DNA of 64,000 nt, from contig NC_092564.1 in the NCBI RefSeq assembly GCF_037975245.1, forward strand, positions 28,318,984-28,382,983, in the 5' to 3' direction. Positions 13,801 to 28,800 of this stretch are shown piece by piece. Every line of letters starts with the position of its first letter. The first letter of the stretch is position 1. Source of the stretch: Apostichopus japonicus (Eukaryota > Echinodermata > Holothuroidea > Aspidochirotida > Stichopodidae). The notes beneath the pieces are model-generated. The model saw nothing but the letters and a program-made list of their open reading frames with translations. It did no database searches and had not been told where the DNA came from. A program made the translations under genes and the position numbers.

Positions 13801-16800
13801 TCATCTTGGGGTGTGTAATGTAGAATATCTCCTGAGAGAAAGAGAATCATAATTGATAAATAATACTTATCAAGTTTACCAAGACTCTTGTATTATCCTA
13901 CACAGTATTATCTACACTTCTGATCTGTCGGTACATGCAGAGCTACTATTCATTTAGCATGGAATTATAATGTAGATGGTTATCGATCAGTTTAAATGAT
14001 GACTTACCATCTTCAATCATGGCACCAGGGACATCCTCCCTCAGGGATAGAGTGATATTGTCACCCTCATCAGGATCAGTGAAGAGCACTCTGTAGGTGT
14101 AACTGTTGCCCAACTGTACCAGCAAGGTTGTGTTAGCTCTGAGAGCTGGTTGGCTTTGATCTCCGTGAAGCTCGGTGATGGACACAAAGCTGGGAGGTGT
14201 ATTAGCTGCGGAGGGCAAAAAGAGAAAGTTTATACAATGTTGAATAGTGTATATGCGTGGTAGGGTTTGGGATTGGGGATGGAAAGGAAATGTATATAGG
14301 CAAAGAAATTGTTTCAGAAATGTGTATACATCACATTGGAAACTATCAAAAGTAATGAATAATAAGTCAATAAAGAAAATGGTAAATATCAAGTGGGCAA
14401 ATTACATTGCAGATGTGTTTTTGATAAAAAAAAATATGCTAATAAGATGTGTTATTGATAACAAATATGCTAATAAGATGTGTTATTGATAAAGATATGC
14501 TAATAAGATGTGTTATTGATAAAGATATGCTAATAAGATGTGTTATTGATATAATATGGTCTATTGGTTCTTAGAGAGGGTAGGTCATATCTGCTAACAT
14601 TGCTGAGACTAAGAAAGTACAAAAAAGGTTACGACATCACAGGAAAAGTTTAGAGATGATTATAACAAACCAAAATATATCTGAAAATTTTTCTGAATCC
14701 TAAGTTGAGTCAATAAGATCTTCAACAATGCAGCCAAAAGAGGATGAATTCTTAATGAATATAAAATAAATAAAAGTAAGGAAGTCCTCAGCATTCCATT
14801 GACTATTAAATGACAGATTTGTTGTTAAAACAAAAGAAGGTGGAAGAAAGGAAAGGAAAGATGATATTTGACTAACCCATGAGTTTTCTTTGCAGGATAT
14901 CCTCCATAACATACTCTTTACTGTATGAGGCTAGATCCATGTTGTTGGTCACTAAGGCATCAAACATACATTCTTTCACTCCTGAGCAGTCAATTCTGAC
15001 TTGTTGGATTTTACTGGCTAATGAAGGATCAGACATCAAATCTTCAAAGAATATCGGTTTGTGGTTTACATCATTAAAGGTTTCCCAACTCTCTGTCTCT
15101 CCATAGGTGAATAAACTGTTGTCAGAAGTAGTCCTCCCTGAACCAAAAAAAATACACATGAGAATGTAAATGATGAAAGCCCCCCTCAACAAAATTATGA
15201 ACCATGGAGTCCTTCTCCCCCCGCCCCCTCCCCACTGAGGTTGGAGATTATGTGTCATACTTACATGCCTGTCCGAATGGGTAAACCTTTGAATCTGCAA
15301 TAACCTCATCTTCCATTATGTCCAAGTGAGATCCATCAGGAAATTCAAAATCATCTTTCAAGTTACCATTCTGTGAACCTGGAATGGAAGTGCAAGGAGT
15401 TAAACTCTGTTAGAAGAATTTTATGATGAAATTATATCTGAGTAAGATTAAATGCTTATGTCCACAAATCATGTCTTCCTCTCTGAGTGTTACATGTCAT
15501 GGAATGGTTTCTAAGAAATTTATACTGGTTGTCTGTGGATCAACCAGGACATTGTTTTAGGTTCCCCTACCCCCACCCCCTCCCCCACCCCCAATGAAAA
15601 AAGGAAGACAGACAGTATGTCACTGTGCTCTTCATTTTTATTTAGGTTTAGCCATTAATTTTATTATTATTATTTTCACCTAAACCTCTCTGAAATAAAA
15701 CAAAAGACAACAATGTTGTTTGTTTCATCAAGTTCAAGAAAAGTGGATTAAACCTGCAGATGTGTAATTTTTGAAATGTGAATCAAACTTGATGTCCAGC
15801 TTTGAAAGACAGCTTGTAAAAAGTTAACCTTTTTATTGACTCCACATAGTTGAATACTCTGCACGGACAGTCAAATAGACATAACTCAAACGTGTTACTT
15901 TTAAAGAAGGGCTGCATTTCACATACAATGGAAGAATAGAGTACTTATGTAGAATTGAGCTGTGATAGTTACCTAACAGGCCGACAGAATTGACAGCCAT
16001 GATACCGTTGCTGACAATATTGAGCGAGAGAGTACCACTGACTACAGAAAAGGTCAATTTCGTGCTGTTTCCAGAATCTTGGAAAGCTGCGATGAGTTCT
16101 TTTCTTCCAGTTTTGCGGTTTTTATCGAGCAGCATGGTTACTTGCCAATCGGGTGTGAAAAATGCATCTAAAAACCAAAGGACATAATGGTCAGATCAGA
16201 TGAGATGTGATTATCACAACCATGTATATTTTGGGACATATACTTATTAATTTAGGTTAAAGCTTTTGGAAATAGTGAGATATTTCGAGCAGTTTAGCTG
16301 ACATAATATATACAGCAAAGAATGAAATTTAAACACAGTAGTACACAAACTTACAGACCCTTGTAACAATCGTTGACTGAAACCAAACATTCAAAATAAA
16401 ATGTACAGTAGTTGTTGGAGTGCATTCTCAACAGATTCTAAGACTTAGTATTATCACCCTTTATGATTCTCAGGATAAAATGAAGAAATATTTATGTTAC
16501 TGCAAAGAATATAAGGTTAAAATATGTGACAAATTGTGTCCACATTTTGTGGAGCTTGTTGTGTATAATGAAGAAGATTTAAGAACCCTTACCGTCAATT
16601 TGAAGTACAGCATCATTGTAAGTAACCTCTACACCTGTCCGCTCCTTATTAAGAACAACTTGGACCTGCACAGGTAACACAAAATAAATCCAGGATAAAA
16701 TACTTGTCTGAATTGCTCACACATAAAAGAATGGGATATTTACCAAGAGTTAAGAAGCAACAAATCATTGGGGATTGGAAACAAACTGAGAGTTCTACAG

Positions 16801-19800
16801 TTCTTACCTAAAATGACTATTCAGACTTTATTGTGACGATAAAAACAATACAAAGAGAATTGAATCCAGATTCAACATACCCTGTGGCTGTGAAACTGAA
16901 CTGCAAAACCGACAAAGACAGTCGCCGTGGCGACAGTTTCATTAAGGTTGTTCCATGCCAGACCGGTCCTACATTGGAGTTCAAGCGGACTCAGTGAGCG
17001 AATCATGACAAACTCTCCCAGACCGTTGAAGGTGTATCTTGCTCCATCCATCGTGATGAAATGTGGATCTCCTGTCACATCAGCTGTAATATCAAACAAA
17101 CAAATACTTAATAGTCACACCCTGTCACACACTTAATAGTCACATAGTCACATACTTAATAGTCACATACTTAATAGTCACATACTCAATAGTCACATAC
17201 TTAATAGTCACATACTTAATAGTCACATAGTCACATACTTAATAGTCACATAGTCACATACTTAATAGTCACATAGTCACATACTTAATAGTCACATAGT
17301 CACATACTTAATAGTCACATAGTCACATACTTAATAGTCACATACTTTATAGTCACATGTAAGATTGCAAACCAGGAGTGATATCTGAAATCTCAAAGTA
17401 GAAAAAATCTCATAAAAGAAGAGGGCCATAATCTCATGCATGGCCATATAACTTCTAAACCAGAAGGGGCACACCATACAGCTTCCGTCGTCCTCCCTGT
17501 ATGGGCAAGATGCGGATACTAAGTACATGATATTGCTAAGGATAGTGTCCTATCTCACCTGTTGCTAATGACAGTGTGCCAGTGCATGTCAATACTGGAC
17601 GTCTGCTCTCATACAGACTACAGCTAGCCGCCGTTGAATCCGCATCTCCACAGCAATAGTATCGGAACAGAATATCCTCCTCTGTAAAGAGTAAAATCAA
17701 TTCATTAAAGAGTTAGAGAACAAATTGTGCATTTTATTTACATCTTTTATGCATTGCTGTTGATGACGTCCAGATACACTAAGGAGACTGTTGTAAAAAT
17801 CCTTTAATTTTGGTAAAACTAAATTTTATATACAAATTTCAAGTAGTAAGAAATTGTACATTATGATACGTTAATTATACAAATGAGAGCAGAGAAAATA
17901 CTGGTTTATACAAGATTTCAAAACCCAATGTCAGCTTTTCCTCTACCAACTGGCTACCCAGTCCAAAAATCCTCATCACTGTTCTTAGCTGGGTATGTGA
18001 ATCAATAGGCACAATAACATGTATACATTCAGCTCCTAATTCATTTCATGTTTTAACAAAGAAGTTGCAGGGCAATGGATTACAGTGTCCACCCCTTTAT
18101 GGCACAAGACCTGTGAGGCTAGTGTAGTTTAGTGACTAGTATAACAATAAGGGACAAACCTTGTCAGTTCTGAGTGATTGTTGGATCACCGATGAGTGTA
18201 GTTTAGTGACTAGTATAAACATAAGGGACAAACCTTGCCAGTTCTGAGTGATTGTTGCATCACCGATGAGTGTAGTTTAGTGACTAGTATAAACATAAGG
18301 GACAAACCTTGCCAGTTCTGAGTAATTGTTGGATCACCGATGAGTGTAGTTTAGTGACTAGTATAACAATAAGGGACAAACCTTGTCAGTTCTGAGTGAT
18401 TGTTGCATCACCGATGAGTGTAGTTTAGTGACGAGTATAAACATAAGGGACAAACCTTGCCAGTTCTGAGTAATTGTTGGATCACCGATGAGTGTAGTTT
18501 AGTGACTAGTATAACAATAAGGGACAAACCTTGTCAGTTCTGAGTGACTGTTGCATCACCGATGAGTGTAGTTTAGTGACTAGTATAAACATAAAGGACA
18601 AACCTTGCCAGTTCTGAGTGATTGTTGCATCACCGATGAGTGTAGTTTAGTGACTAGTATAAACATAAGGGACAAACCTTGCCAGTTCTGAGTGATTGTT
18701 GCATCACCGATGAGTGTAGTTTAGTGACTGTGTAGTTTAGTGACTAGTATAACAATAAGGGACAAACCTTGCCAGTTCTGAGTAATTGTTGCATCACCGA
18801 TGAGTGTAGTTTTGTGACTAGTATAAACATAAGGGACAAACCTTGCCAGTTCTGAGTAATTGTTGGATCACTGATGAGTGTAGTTTAGTGACTAGTATAA
18901 CAATAAGGGACATACCTTGCCAGTTTTGAGTGATTGTTGGATCACCGATGATGGTGTTGAGCCATCGTTGAACGTAACTGCTCGTCCAGACTGATGTTGA
19001 AAAGCCAGGAACGAGGTTATTGTTAGTGTCATAGTAACAGTAACTACCATACTGAGCATCAGCTGTAACAGTGGGAGTCAGCTGTTGGAGGCAGTTGTCT
19101 AAAGGTTGAACACCTGAGGAGAGGAGATCAGACATGGCGATGTAAATATACCAAGCATAGAACAAGAGTCAAAATACCTGATAGTACTTGTGTTACTTTC
19201 TTTGATTAAATCAATTAAATTCTTTGTTTTAAATGTAAGTTATCAATATTTTTTAACACCTACCCTGGCTGCTCTTTATGCATAGTCCAACAAAATTCCT
19301 GAGAGTATTTCATTTTAAACGCCAATTATAAATATATCTGTTTCGCTTTCTAGAATACCGTAGGTCTCATTTCTAATAGTTTTTTTTTCCCTTTCTCATG
19401 TAACATGCATGTAACACTAAAGTGCAAACTATTTCGATGAACAGAATGAGGAAGACAAATGACAAAGAAATTTGGAATTAAAAATGGTTTCAAAAACTAA
19501 GTTCCTGATTAATATTCTTTTCATGAAAAAATTGGCTCCAGCAGGTTAACTTAACCAAATGATAAAGCTTCCTTAAAATCTGTTTAGGCCTAAATAGGAT
19601 ATTGCATGCATAATTAGTGCCATCACATACCGACTATCGCCTCCACAAACAGATCTGCCTGAGGTCTTCGGCAGTTGATAAAAGCTGGATCATTGGCGGT
19701 GAGGGTACATGGACAGAGTGGGGCATTGAGTAAGACTGTAGCGTCAAAGTTAGCCTGGTCACTGAAGTAACGAGCCCGACACTCTGCCTTGGCTCCAGTC

Positions 19801-22800
19801 CCACCGTATGGATTCTGGTCCAATCTAAAAATCCACTGACCAAGGTTGTCAGTGTTGCCAATCCTTCTGTCAATCTCAAATTCCTGTAGTGTCGTTGGAA
19901 AGATGGTGGGATCCGTGTGAGCGTTCTGGAAGGTACCCATGCCATCTGTAAACCCAATCACCAGATTAGGATTCAGCAGGTCTGGTACACTCCACTGTAA
20001 GGATCCTTCTTGGTATAGTTGGATGATGTACGTTTGAAGTCCGTTCATCGATATGATTGCCTGGAATGTGTTGACCTGAGTGAGTCAATGTGAGATGGTA
20101 TTAATATGTTAATATATTCCTAACGAGGCTGTTTGGTAGCCTGCACTGAGGGCACACAGTTTACACTATTTATATATAGAATGTATATACACACACTTGC
20201 ACACACTGATGACGTATTCAGTATGCGCTACTCTATCATTTTTAAAGGACGACCTAGATTAACAGCAAAACACTTATAATTTACACATTTTACCACTTGC
20301 TGAAAATATATTGATTGGATGCAAAGTACTGGGCATGAAATTGAAACAGCTAATGTTTAAACTTGTCTCATCTAAAGCATTATGGAGAAGCGTGTAAGAC
20401 TTACTCTGTTAGGGAACAGAATGGCATCGTCCACAGGTTGAGGTACGCCAACCCAGGTAATGATGAGAGCCCAGATCGGGGTGTATTGATTGTCAGAAGC
20501 TTCTTGATCGAACGCCCTGACTTGTGATCCAATGTTAGCCAAAACCACGTCATCTGCACCAGCATTACCATTTGGTACATAAGTCTACAAGAAATACGCA
20601 ATTGAAAAAAGGAAACTTTGCAGTCTAAATCTCAAAAGTGGAGTATAAAGGTTTTAATTCAGACCTACAGTTAATATAGAGCTGCTTTTCCTTCTCTTAC
20701 AATAAACATACTCAGAACATTCATTAATCTATCTCTACCATGGCACCAGGGATTACTTGAACATTCATTAATCTATCTCTACCATGGCACCAGGGATTAA
20801 TTGAACATTCATTAATCTATCTCTACCATGGCACCAGGGATTAATTGAACATTCAATAATATATCTCTACCATGGCACCAGGGATTAATTTAGTGTTCAG
20901 ATTTGTCCATGACATAGTTGTGAGATTTCTGAAGTTTATCACACAATGGTAAAACTACCAAGCTTCTGAGTACAACATCTATGAGGCATCGTTTCATACT
21001 TGTTTCTACTCGGCCATGATGTTTAGCACTATACCAGATAAATAGGTCTGTGAATGGTATCCTAAAGCATTCCCTAGCTGTTGCTATAGGGTTGGTACCC
21101 TAAAGCATTCCCTAGCTGTTGATATAGGGTTGGTACCCTAAAGCATTCCCTAGCTGTTGCTTTAGGGTTGGTACCCTAAAGCATTCCCTAGCTGTTGCTA
21201 TATGGTTGGTACCCTAAAGCATTCCCTAACTGTTGCTATAGGGTTGGTACCCTAAAGCATTCCCTAGCTGTTGATATAGGGTTGGTACCCTAAAGCATTC
21301 CCTAGCTGTTGCTTTAGGGTTGGTACCCTAAAGCATTCCCTCGCTGTTGCTACATGGTTGGTACCCTAAAGCATTCCCTAACTGTTGCTATAGGGTTGGT
21401 ACCCTAAAGCATTCCCTTGCTGTCCCTATAGGGTTTTCTTTGCATCATATTGTTCAATACAGGTATAATATATCCACTGATGGATGATAAACTAACATTT
21501 TGTACAGTTTTCCCATCTTTCGGTGACTAGAACAGAGTAAGAGGGTAAGTTAGGATTCTGGATCACGGTCATAATACTTAGGTTTAGTCTGATGGATGTG
21601 AGCGTACTTGAGTGGGACAGTACCGAAGGTGCATATAGAAAGAATTAAAGGAAGAAACTAAATGCAAGCATGAAATGCAAACACAGGCTTCTAGAAAGCT
21701 AATTATTTCACAAACTAAGTGAAAATAAACTCCATGTTGTGGTCTCCATAGGGAGGGACACAGCTAATTAGGTGGTTTCACAAGGAACTTTTCTTAAATA
21801 CTCAATGTGTTGATCACTATGAAAATGAGCAAAGATCTACATCTTTGTGTCCATGTCAAAGGTCATGTGACAGTTTACCTGTTGAAACATTTGACCTCTG
21901 CTTGAAAAGTCAGCTACAGTCCAAAAGACGGCACTCTTTGCGACAGCTTCATTGCCATTAAAATCTGTTGGTGTTGGGAATGTGGTCTGAAGAACTGCAT
22001 CTCCATAAGCAACAACTCCATTGCAGGTGTACTTGAGAGAACAAAGTAGAAAAAAAAAACGGCAGAATTTAGAGAATACATTTTACCAAGTAATTAGGTT
22101 CTTGCATTCCACAGATGATGTTGGCAATGTTGGGTATGGAACTGTTGGGATATGGGTGGTACTTGAGTGGCTCACTGATTGCTTGAATATTGAAACAATA
22201 TTTTATAAAAATGGTCTTACTATGGTATTCAAACCTCAAATATCCTTTCTTTGAACTTTTCAAGCCCAAATTTGAACTCTTCCTATCTCCATTTTAATAC
22301 TGAGAGTGTATGGAGATCTAACTTGTCTGTCTATAAAGCATGTCTTGAGTGGTTATAATGACTAAGGAGAAGTACAGTAATTGTTCTTTACATATGAACT
22401 TTCTAAATGTCTAACACGACTACTTTCCAACTGGAATGATATGGACAGGGCATGCAAATGGATATTGCATGGGGTATCAAGCTGGACAAGAAATATGAGA
22501 AGTGATGTTATATACTTACATATAGATATTCATAGATCTGAGAACCGATAGGTAAGCCACTTGGTATTGGTACAAAGGGAGAAATACATGGGTCAGTGAT
22601 GATCCCCAGATTGAAAAAATTACGCACTTCAAACGAATTAGCAGCGGTTCCATACTCGTAAAATATCTGAGTCACTGCAGATGAAAATAAAAGCAGAAAC
22701 ACGGATTAGGAATTAAGGACAAAACAAGATTAAAATTTAAAATAAAAAAAACAATAATAAAAATAAATAATAATAATAAAAAAGTAAAAATAAAATAAAA

Positions 22801-25800
22801 AAAAATAAAAAAAAATAAATAAATAAAAAAATAAATTAGATAAAAAAAATTAAAATAAAAGATTAAAATTTCACAGATAAACACTAGGATTCTTGTACTC
22901 ACTTAAGCTGCCTCTTATTACCAAAACCAAAGTTACAAAGTTCATCCAAGCTGCTTTTCAAATGCAGTGGCCCCCTATTATTGTTTAATTGTGGCTTGGG
23001 AAGAGAAAGGTAGGCCTTGGCAGAGGAACAAGGACAACTGAGAGAGTAGTTGGAGATACATACAGGCTGTTCCAAATGAAGAGGACGGACAAATTAGTAG
23101 GAATATTTTTAATTATATTTGGTAGCTAACAAGAAGACAGTGAAGTTCCTTTTAGAGTGGAGTTGTATGGCAAGCTCTCCTCTTATACTTTTCACAACGT
23201 GTGCCGCAGAGTTTTGCATTTTCTGAAAGTTTCTGTATGGATGAATCCGACAGGCCAACTAGTAAAGGGTTGAGGAAGTCAAGCCTGGTGGTCATCACAC
23301 AAGCATGAACTAGTATTTCACATGTTTAATCATCAAGATAGGCCAATGTTCCTCAATTGCAAGTTGGCGGAATGACAATGATATTTCATATGTTTCTCCA
23401 TTGTCAGATTTGGTTAAAAACAGCATTTAAATTTCTGACGTTACTTTTATGCATAAATTAGGTCATCAACGACACAGCAAGTGAAGAAAAGATAGAAAAA
23501 AAAGATAGAAATGACTTGTCAGTCAGAAGTTAACACTACTTTGCCTAGTATCATACTTTGTATTAGACCTTTGGTTGATCTTACACATGCAACAAAAATA
23601 ATGTGCTAAATTCACACAGACTTTTTTTTTTTGGCTCAGATGAAAGAGTTTCATCAAATTCACAAGAACTTTGAAGAAAGACTCTTGATAACTTTTGATC
23701 CAGTAACAAGATTCAAGGACAACTTACCTGCTCTACAAAGGAAAGATCCAAGAGTGTTGAAACATGCTTCAGTTGGAAGAGGACAGGATGTTGTTAAGCA
23801 TTCATTAATATCTGCAATTAGAAGAGTAATATATGCACATAGGCTTTCAAGACAGAAGAGGAAGAGGGGAAGGAGGATGAGGCAGGGGGAGGGGGGGCAG
23901 GAGGGGGTAATTGAAATATATTCTTCTCTAAGAAATCTAAAGGAGTGTCCTGAGTAAGAAATGTGGTAAGTAATATTTTTGGATTTGAATTTCATTTCTC
24001 TTCTGTTGGATGGATTTCCCTGAAGAGCATTTATTTGCTACAATTCGCTATAATAGACCACATATGCCATGGAATGAAAAAGTCCTGTTATTACAAACTG
24101 TGCTAGCCAGCCTTGGGGTGCTCAGAGGCCCAGTTAGCAGCTACATTGAAATGAAATGATCACTCTGTGAAAAGCATGAGCGGAGGGATTTTAAAAGCTC
24201 TGTTGTTGTCTGCTCATAGATTTATCAAGCCTCACAAGCCTGTTGGAATGTAACCATGTTTGCAAGAGCCTTTCAAGCTATTGACACGAAATATGGAGAG
24301 GCATTTCTAAAATAATGACATCTCACCTGAGCAATCAGTACCCACTCGTTCGTAACCAGTGGAACACTGGCAAGCACTGTTAACACATTCTTCATTCAAG
24401 CCGCAAGTGGCACACTGACCAGTGACTGTAACAAAAGAAACCATGTAATTTCACAAAGAAGAAAAAACAAAAAAAGCATCAGTAATAACTATTAAAACTC
24501 AACGTAATTAACAAAAAGCAACAAGGCACAGAGAAGTCACTTTACATGGGATATATGTAGTAAAAAAAGGCAAACAAGACAACAAAACTAAATTACAGTT
24601 AATTAAGTTAATTAAGTAGCGAAAAGATATTTAGTCACTGTACATCTTTGCTGTCAAATCAGTGAAAGCAAAGATAAGGAAAGGTACATCAGGTAATGGA
24701 AAGTAAATGCATAACGTGACATTGCACAGGGAGGTAATGTAGAAGCAGCCATGGGTGTATATAGACTTCTTGATTTTATGGGGGGAGGGCAAAGCTTTTC
24801 CAAGGGCAGACAAATCTATTTCCTAGAAGAAAAAACATTTTTCTGACCATTTTAGTTGGGTGTGGGGAGGAGAGTGAGGGGAAGACAAATATATGGGAGC
24901 CAGACAAATATTTTAAGGTGCCTCCCCCCTTCCCCCCTGCATTCATGACTATACCACTGGCAGGTAGTACTACATTACAAACACAACCAGTTGTTTAATG
25001 TGGTTGAAGAGAACTCTTGATATACCCAATGGTAACCTCAAGCCAAACTTACTTGCAGTGCATAATGGTGATAAACCAGGAGTATCGTAATTCCATACTC
25101 CATCATTGCAAGTAAATGAAAAACTTGTTTGTCCAGTGGCCAAGGAAAACCCACTGTTACATGCAAAAACCACTTGACCACTGTGAAGCACATTTTCTGA
25201 AATTAATTGGGTATCTGGGAAAGCTCCAGTAAGAGTGGCACAGCTTGCTGAAAAAGAAAAAAATATATATTTATAAATAAGAAAGTTTGCAATGGCTAAT
25301 GGCTTTAAAGAAGAAAAAGGTTAGAAAAGTGTATCTATTGCTGTATACCTTGCACACACTTCTACTGCATACTTCATATTTTGCTTATTAACCCTGTTAA
25401 GAAGATTAATTCAGGTTTCACTGGACCAAATGTACTTACTCCAACACAACCACCCTCGTCATTCAACTCCCTCCAAAACAAATGTACCCTCCTAAGTTTA
25501 GAGCCACTCATCCAATTATTCTTCTGAAACTAATGTTTTCAGTTCAGCACAAAAATAGCTCTTATCCAATGTGTCTGGACCATGTCTGCTGTGGTCGACT
25601 AATAGACTCACCGAATCACAGATTCAACTCTCTCATCCAAAGAGGGACCACATATATACTTATACTCACCTATCACCTAAAACACAAAGTTACCCAATCA
25701 AATCCAGCAATATTTCCAGACCATGTTGTACTACTCACCAAAGCACTCTGGAGGATCAGGTTGAAATGCACCAGATTGACAGGTGATGGTCGCACTGCCA

Positions 25801-28800
25801 ATGAGAGTGAAGGTAGGCAGGCATGAGAAGGTAGCAGCTTCCCCATCTAGATATCTTGCTTGAGGTGACACTTCTTCGCCATTGGTTGGTGGTGCTATTG
25901 GAGCACAAATACCTTTAGACAGAAATTTTCACAAGAAAAAAAAAAGGTTATAGCCATATTTCATCTGAGAGGGGTTCTATCTTAAAGCAGCTGTCTCAAC
26001 AATGAATGTGCTTGAAAAGACTATATTTTGGTTATACTTTTGTATCGTTAACATTATTACAATATGCTGAAGCTTTAACAAAGTTTAGTTCAGTGCTTTT
26101 CAAAACAAACAGCGACACATCTTCTGCAGACCTTCCACATGTTCATAAACACAGGTCCTTAGCCCTGCCAGTTTTACTCCTGAGCATTGTGGCTGATGTA
26201 ACTACAGTAATTACCCAATATAAAATTTGGAGTAACAACTAAAGGCTACTTGCACAACAAAACATTGGTCGAGTAAACTCGAGTGAATCTGGTGTATAGA
26301 AGAATGCGATAATGATAGGCAACCGGCTGACTTCCAACAGATCTCTGACAGTGATAACATGAAAGATAAAAAACACAACTGAATGACATGAAAAGGATTT
26401 CTCTTTTTTGCTGTTTTAAAGATCGTTGTCATGTGATCACCACCCAAGAGAGGAGAGGAAGGCTGGGCACAGAGTGAATGGAACATGACTGACATGAGTT
26501 TCACAAAACCTGTGCATTGTTTTGGTTACACAAAAGAGGAAACATGACAGACGAACATGATGATATGTGCTCAAGTCTCGCAATATTTTACTGCTTGGAT
26601 TAGGTCTTTTTTCTGTATTCACCTGACCAGTATGGATTCGGACGTATTTAGGGAAAAGTAGCTAAAGATGAGGGAATACTACTGAAAACGTAAGGTATTA
26701 ATCATTCATTAAATACATTATTGAATATATTCAAGATGACTCACTAGCACAGACAGCAAAAGCCTCATCAGAGCCATCGGTACAATGGTTCAATCCATCA
26801 CAGATGTTGGCGCTCGGTATGCAGTTACCACTTGTAACACACTGAAAATTAGTCACGCCACATGCTGGAATACAAAGGCAATCAAAGTTAAATATTGAAT
26901 GACATCAATATATTTCATGAGAGGGGGTCAGTCCTGAGCAATCCTAAAAGGATTGGCACATGTTAGCTGTTAAAGTAATTAATTATTAAAATTTCATTAA
27001 TTATGCAAAATTTATAATACCACATTGTCATAAAACTGATGCTAGCATAACAGCTTTTTGAGTTACAAATGTGAAAATGTTTGCTTGGAAAAAAATTGTA
27101 AGATATCTTTAAAATAATTTTAGTGTCTTTATGTGTTACATTGCAGTTTGAGATACTGCATACTTTGCACATTAACAATCTTTCTTGGGAATTTTTTGTA
27201 ATTAAAGACATCTGTTATATCTACAACCAACTTGAAATTGTTAAACATTATAATAATAATAATACTAATGTGCAGTTATGTGTTACGATGCTTAAGTGAC
27301 CAAAAATGTGACAGAAACCCGCAAGGGCTTATGGATTACAACTAACACGCCGGGTGGCTTCCAATTCAACATTTTATCTCAACTTTGGAATCATTTCAAT
27401 TTAGAAAATCATTTCAGATGGGAAAACAGTAGATTGCTCTTGGATGAAAACCCACCTCATAATGACTCGGTCGGGTTTCGAACCCGGAACCTCCCGAATG
27501 CTGAGCCTCATGGCTTCAAATGCCAACGCCTTTATACACTCGGCCACAGCATTATTAACATAAGTTGTACTGCCTATATGTGTTACATTGTAGGCTTTAC
27601 AGTTTGTGATGCTACATGGTAAGTCTGTGAAGAGTAAAACTGCTTCTGGGACCTTCTTAAGACTTTTGTGGTATCTAAAATAATAGCAGAGGTTTTTCGT
27701 ACTTGAACTTACATGATATGCACATAGGAATGGGACCTGGTGTAGTGGATATCAGAATGCCACTATCACAGACGAATGAAAATGTGACTTCACCACTTGC
27801 CAGGCTGAAGCCATTGAGACAGCTATAGATGGTGGTCTGGCCATGGAGGTCACCTGTCTGAATAATCTCTGCATTATCAAATGGCACCAGTAGACAACTC
27901 GCTGTCAGAGAAACAAAAGGAGCACACTTATTCAGGATTCAACCATTTTATTACAGGGAGAAAATGAAGAGCAATAAATGGTTAGATTAGCAGCTGTGGT
28001 TGACAAATATCTCAAAAATGTTGGTTTTATGGTTCACAAAGACAAAACCTAGACAATCTTGGAAATACTTAAAACTACTGTCGTGACATATGTGGTGAAC
28101 ACAGATTTTAACAATGGCTACGAGAAATACATACGTAAGTTAATTAATTATATGTGTTCATGACCGATATGTGTGGCTAGTGTTGGTCTGTTCCACAAGA
28201 AAATTTACATCATTGGAAAAATATTGCAATCACCCTGTAGTTGAACAATGGGAGAATGACTTAACATGTAATCTGATCATTACTGTTTCTTACTTCTTTA
28301 TTTTTTATAATTATTTTGATTTATATTTTGTTCTTTAATGTACATTGAGCACTCCCGGTCACCTTGATACGGGTATAATCACACAATCTTTTCTGCCCAC
28401 TTCAGCAGCCTTCTTCTTCCCAGGCTGTACCCGTATGGATGTAAGTGTCAACTGCATGACATGCTAATATACTTACGACAGTTGGGCAAGGCTTCATCTT
28501 CACCATCAAAGCAGTCGGTGATTAAGTCACAAACTTGGGTTGATGAAATACAGGGGCCGCAATTGCAGAGATAACCACCATTCAAACACTCGGTCAAGCA
28601 CTCTGGAAGAGAAAAAAGTCGACACCATTTATTTTCAGATCAAGTAGTCCGACTTTGTTCAATGATAGTGCTGTTGTTTCTTAGGTTGGAATGTGTTTAT
28701 TTGTCGACCATACTGTTGTACAATAGTACGAGATTGTATTCAATAATGTCCCACACAGTCCAGTCTGATTTTCAGCTTTGACGTTATCTCTTGGGCATCT

